DNA from: Ciceribacter thiooxidans
GTDB lineage: Bacteria > Pseudomonadota > Alphaproteobacteria > Rhizobiales > Rhizobiaceae
NCBI RefSeq assembly: GCF_014126615.1
Contig: NZ_CP059896.1
Span: forward strand, 2,552,501-2,616,500
Direction of reading: 5' to 3'
DNA: 64,000 nt
The notes under the pieces were generated by a model. That model was given only the letters and a program-made list of their open reading frames with translations. It was not told the origin of the DNA and did no database searches. Below are positions 61,948-64,000 of this stretch, in pieces; position 1 is the first letter of the stretch, and each line of letters begins with the position of its first letter. Both the position numbers and the translations under genes were made by a program.

Positions 61948-62034
61948 AATCAATTAGCCAATGGACACCATTTCCGCATCAGGCCCGGAGGACCGGCCGC
62001 GGACACGAGGGACGTCAGCAGGAGGAGCATGCGC

Positions 62035-63813
62035 ATGTACAAGGCGCCGGTAGACGAGATCGCATTCACCCTGAAGCATGTGGCGGGCCTTTCGAAGGCG
62101 ATCGACGAGGGGCGTCTCGGAGACCTCAGCGACGATCTGGTGGACGCGATCCTGTCCGAAGCCGGGCGCTTTGCGAGCGACGAGGTGGCGCCGCTTGCCG
62201 AGATCGGCGACCGGCAGGGCGCGCGGCTTGTCGACGGCAAGGTCATCGTGCCGGACGGCTGGGCCGACCTCTATCGCCAATGGACCGAAGGCGGCTGGAA
62301 CGCGCTCGTCGCCCCGGAAGAATTCGGCGGCCAGGCGCTTCCCCATATGCTCAATGTCGCCGCACTTGAAATGTGGAATTCCGGCTCGATGGCCTTCGCA
62401 CTCGGGCCGACGCTCACCATGGGCGCCTCGGAGGCCCTTGCCGCCCACGGCAGCGCGGCGCTGAAGGAGAAATTCCTGCACAAGATGGTGTCGGGCGAAT
62501 GGACCGCCTCGATGAACCTCACGGAACCGCATGCCGGGTCCGATCTCGGCGTCATGAAGAGCCGCGCCGAACGCCGCGACGACGGCACCTACCGCATCTT
62601 CGGCCAGAAGATCTTCATCACCTGGGGCGAACACGAGGTGACGGACAACATCGTCCATCTGGTGCTGGCCCGCCTGCCCGACGCACCGGCCGGCACCCGC
62701 GGCATCTCGCTCTTCCTCGTGCCGAAATTCCTCGTCAACGACGACGGCTCGCTTGGGCCCCGCAACGACCTCCACTGCCATTCGCTGGAGCACAAGCTCG
62801 GCATCCACGGCTCGCCGACCTGCACGATGATCTATGGCGACGGCAAGTTCGGCGGTGAGCCGGGCGCGATCGGCTACCTCGTCGGCGAGGAGAACAAGGG
62901 GCTCGCCTGCATGTTCACGATGATGAACAATGCGCGCCTCGCCGTCGGCATGCAGGGAGTGGCAATCTGCGAGGCGGCGACCCAGAAGGCGGTCGACTAC
63001 GCAAAGGAACGCACGCAAGGGAAAGCGCCCGGCTGGACCGGCTCCGGCATGTCGCCGATCATCGAGCACCCGGACGTCGCCCGCATGCTCGTCACCATGA
63101 AGGCGCTGACGCAAGGCTCGCGGGCGATCTGCTATTCCTGCGCTCATGCGATCGACATGGCGCATCACACCGAGGGCGCCGACGCCGCCTTCTGGCAGGA
63201 ACGCTCCGCCCTGCTGACGCCGATCGCCAAGAGCTTCGCGACCGATGCCGGCGTCGATGTCGCCTCGCTCGGCATCCAGGTGCATGGCGGCATGGGCTTC
63301 ATCGAGGAGACGGGGGCGGCCCGCTACCTGCGCGACGCCCGCATCGCCCCGATCTACGAAGGCACCAACGGCATCCAGGCGATCGACCTCGTCACCCGCA
63401 AGCTGCCGCTCGCAAACGGAGATCACGTCCGCGGCTTCATCGCCGAGCTGAAGGCGATCGCCGATCAGGTCCGCGCCTCCAACCTCGACGGCCTCGGCGC
63501 GACCGCCGAGCGGCTTTCGGCGAGCCTCGCCGATCTCGAGGAGGCGACTGAATGGATGCTCGCCCGTCTCGCCGAGGGCGATGCCGCGACGGCTCTTTCC
63601 GGCGCCACGCCATACCAGCGGCTGTTCGGCCTTGCCCTCACCGGCTGCTATCTCGCCAAGGGCGGGCTTGCCGACGAAGAGAACGGCCGCGACACCCGCA
63701 TCGCGCTCTGCCGCTTCGCCGCGGAAAACCTGATCGCCGAAACCGCAGCCCTCAAGGACCGCGTCATCAACGGCGCGGCAAGCCTGACGGCGGCGCGGGT
63801 GCTGTTTGCTTGA
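62035..63813 (+). CDS. Acyl-CoA dehydrogenase with C-terminal extension (long-type, DmdC/AidB-like group)
   Basis: 592 residues from the ATG at 62035, nine bases after AGGAGG; an ATG at 62029 adds two residues. FAD-binding motifs MNLTEPHAGSDLGVM and IFITWGEHEVTDNI, a Q-VHGGMGFIEETGAARYLRD block and the catalytic Glu in APIYEGTNGIQAIDL are intact. The extra C-terminal helical domain of about 130 residues places it with the longer acyl-CoA dehydrogenases that act on fatty or methylthio-acyl-CoAs. It probably starts a beta-oxidation unit continuing past the right edge. Confidence 0.93.
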   Translation: MYKAPVDEIAFTLKHVAGLSKAIDEGRLGDLSDDLVDAILSEAGRFASDEVAPLAEIGDRQGARLVDGKVIVPDGWADLYRQWTEGGWNALVAPEEFGGQALPHMLNVAALEMWNSGSMAFALGPTLTMGASEALAAHGSAALKEKFLHKMVSGEWTASMNLTEPHAGSDLGVMKSRAERRDDGTYRIFGQKIFITWGEHEVTDNIVHLVLARLPDAPAGTRGISLFLVPKFLVNDDGSLGPRNDLHCHSLEHKLGIHGSPTCTMIYGDGKFGGEPGAIGYLVGEENKGLACMFTMMNNARLAVGMQGVAICEAATQKAVDYAKERTQGKAPGWTGSGMSPIIEHPDVARMLVTMKALTQGSRAICYSCAHAIDMAHHTEGADAAFWQERSALLTPIAKSFATDAGVDVASLGIQVHGGMGFIEETGAARYLRDARIAPIYEGTNGIQAIDLVTRKLPLANGDHVRGFIAELKAIADQVRASNLDGLGATAERLSASLADLEEATEWMLARLAEGDAATALSGATPYQRLFGLALTGCYLAKGGLADEENGRDTRIALCRFAAENLIAETAALKDRVINGAASLTAARVLFA

Positions 63814-63819
63814 GGTTAC

Positions 63820-63841
63820 ACCTCCCCCTCGAGGGGGAGGT
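63820..63841. repeat. 22-bp perfect palindrome, mosaic intergenic repeat
   Basis: ACCTCCCCCTCGAGGGGGAGGT, the start of a 140-bp repeat mosaic (63,820-63,955) that also has a GTGGGGGTGA/TCACCCCAC pair, a CGGAGC/GCTCCG hairpin and a final CCCTCCCC/GGGGAGGG pair. It is of the same family as the units near 1.5 and 52.3 kb. Confidence 0.75.
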
Positions 63842-63979
63842 CGCCGCGTGAGCGGCGGGTGGGGGTGACACTCCTCCCACAAGGTTGCAGGTAAATGTCT
63901 TTGATCACCCCACCCCGGAGCTTCGCTCCGACCCTCCCCCTCAAGGGGAGGGTAGCGCCGCCACTCTAGGAAAACCCAG

Positions 63980-64000
63980 ATGACCGACCACATTCTGATC
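63980..64000 (+). CDS. Start of a gene, partial (probably next beta-oxidation gene)
   Basis: An ATG at 63980 after AGGAAAACCCAG opens a frame (MTDHILI) that leaves the window after seven codons. In related genomes an enoyl-CoA hydratase often follows this acyl-CoA dehydrogenase; that identity is a guess from context. Confidence 0.45.

Overview
The window is high-GC, densely coded DNA from an alphaproteobacterium, most likely Rhizobiaceae (Rhizobium/Ensifer/Shinella type). This is inferred from content and order: tldD, an ialB-type gene and the aa3 oxidase cluster ctaC-ctaD-ctaB-coxF-ctaG-ctaE, then DUF983, surf1 and ispH, with thrB-rnhA nearby; bioM/bioN/bioY; YqgE; DUF1344; and mosaic palindromic intergenic repeats. 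Nearly all of it is chromosomal housekeeping sequence. No tRNA, rRNA, CRISPR array or prophage was recognised.

Layout. 1-3.1 kb: small regulator/effector units (NIPSNAP and ABM proteins with an ArsR-type regulator; an SMR pump with a TetR regulator; a parD remnant). 2.5-5.5 kb: a TetR regulator facing a flavin monooxygenase/hydrolase pair across two palindromic operators. 5.6-14.3 kb: HAD phosphatase, lipid kinase (apparently frameshifted), lipoprotein, thrC, M16 peptidase, GNAT and a membrane GGDEF-EAL protein. 14.4-18.4 kb: yqgE, DsbD-like protein, peroxiredoxin, Dabb protein, rnhA, thrB. 18.8-20 kb: cold-shock/bS21 cluster. 20-28.8 kb: hydrolase, ispH, DUF1304, then (minus strand) surf1, DUF983, ctaE, ctaG, coxF, ctaB, ctaD, ctaC. 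29-37.5 kb: ialB, tldD, VOC, HAD, a SPOR-tailed D,D-carboxypeptidase, an MFS pump, a TauE-type carrier and a deacetylase. 37.5-47.7 kb: pdxH, lipoprotein, DnaJ-family protein, fabI, phosphatase, DUF1344, a second GGDEF-EAL protein, aroC and ribB.

The one clearly accessory patch is about 47.7-50.95 kb. It has lower GC and a different codon feel. It holds a roughly 539-residue gene of unknown function, with a nuclease-like N-terminal motif, that is split by an IS3-family element of 1197 bp. The element has 15-bp perfect ends and a 4-bp duplication (CTCG). Removing the element and one CTCG copy restores a single open frame.

51-64 kb returns to core-like genes: a YcaQ-type glycosylase, a biotin ECF transporter in which BioN and BioY are fused in frame, an HxlR regulator with a divergent SnoaL-like gene, a PQQ-type dehydrogenase, a thioesterase, an HDAC-like amidohydrolase with xseB, a chemoreceptor and an acyl-CoA dehydrogenase that starts a beta-oxidation unit running off the right edge.

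The best regulatory signals are a SoxR-type box with a 19-bp promoter spacer before the MFS gene, an Fnr/FixK-type anaerobox before ctaC, and the twin TGACGC-N2-GCGTCA palindromes before the monooxygenase. All functions are read from sequence motifs and remembered families; no database search was run.
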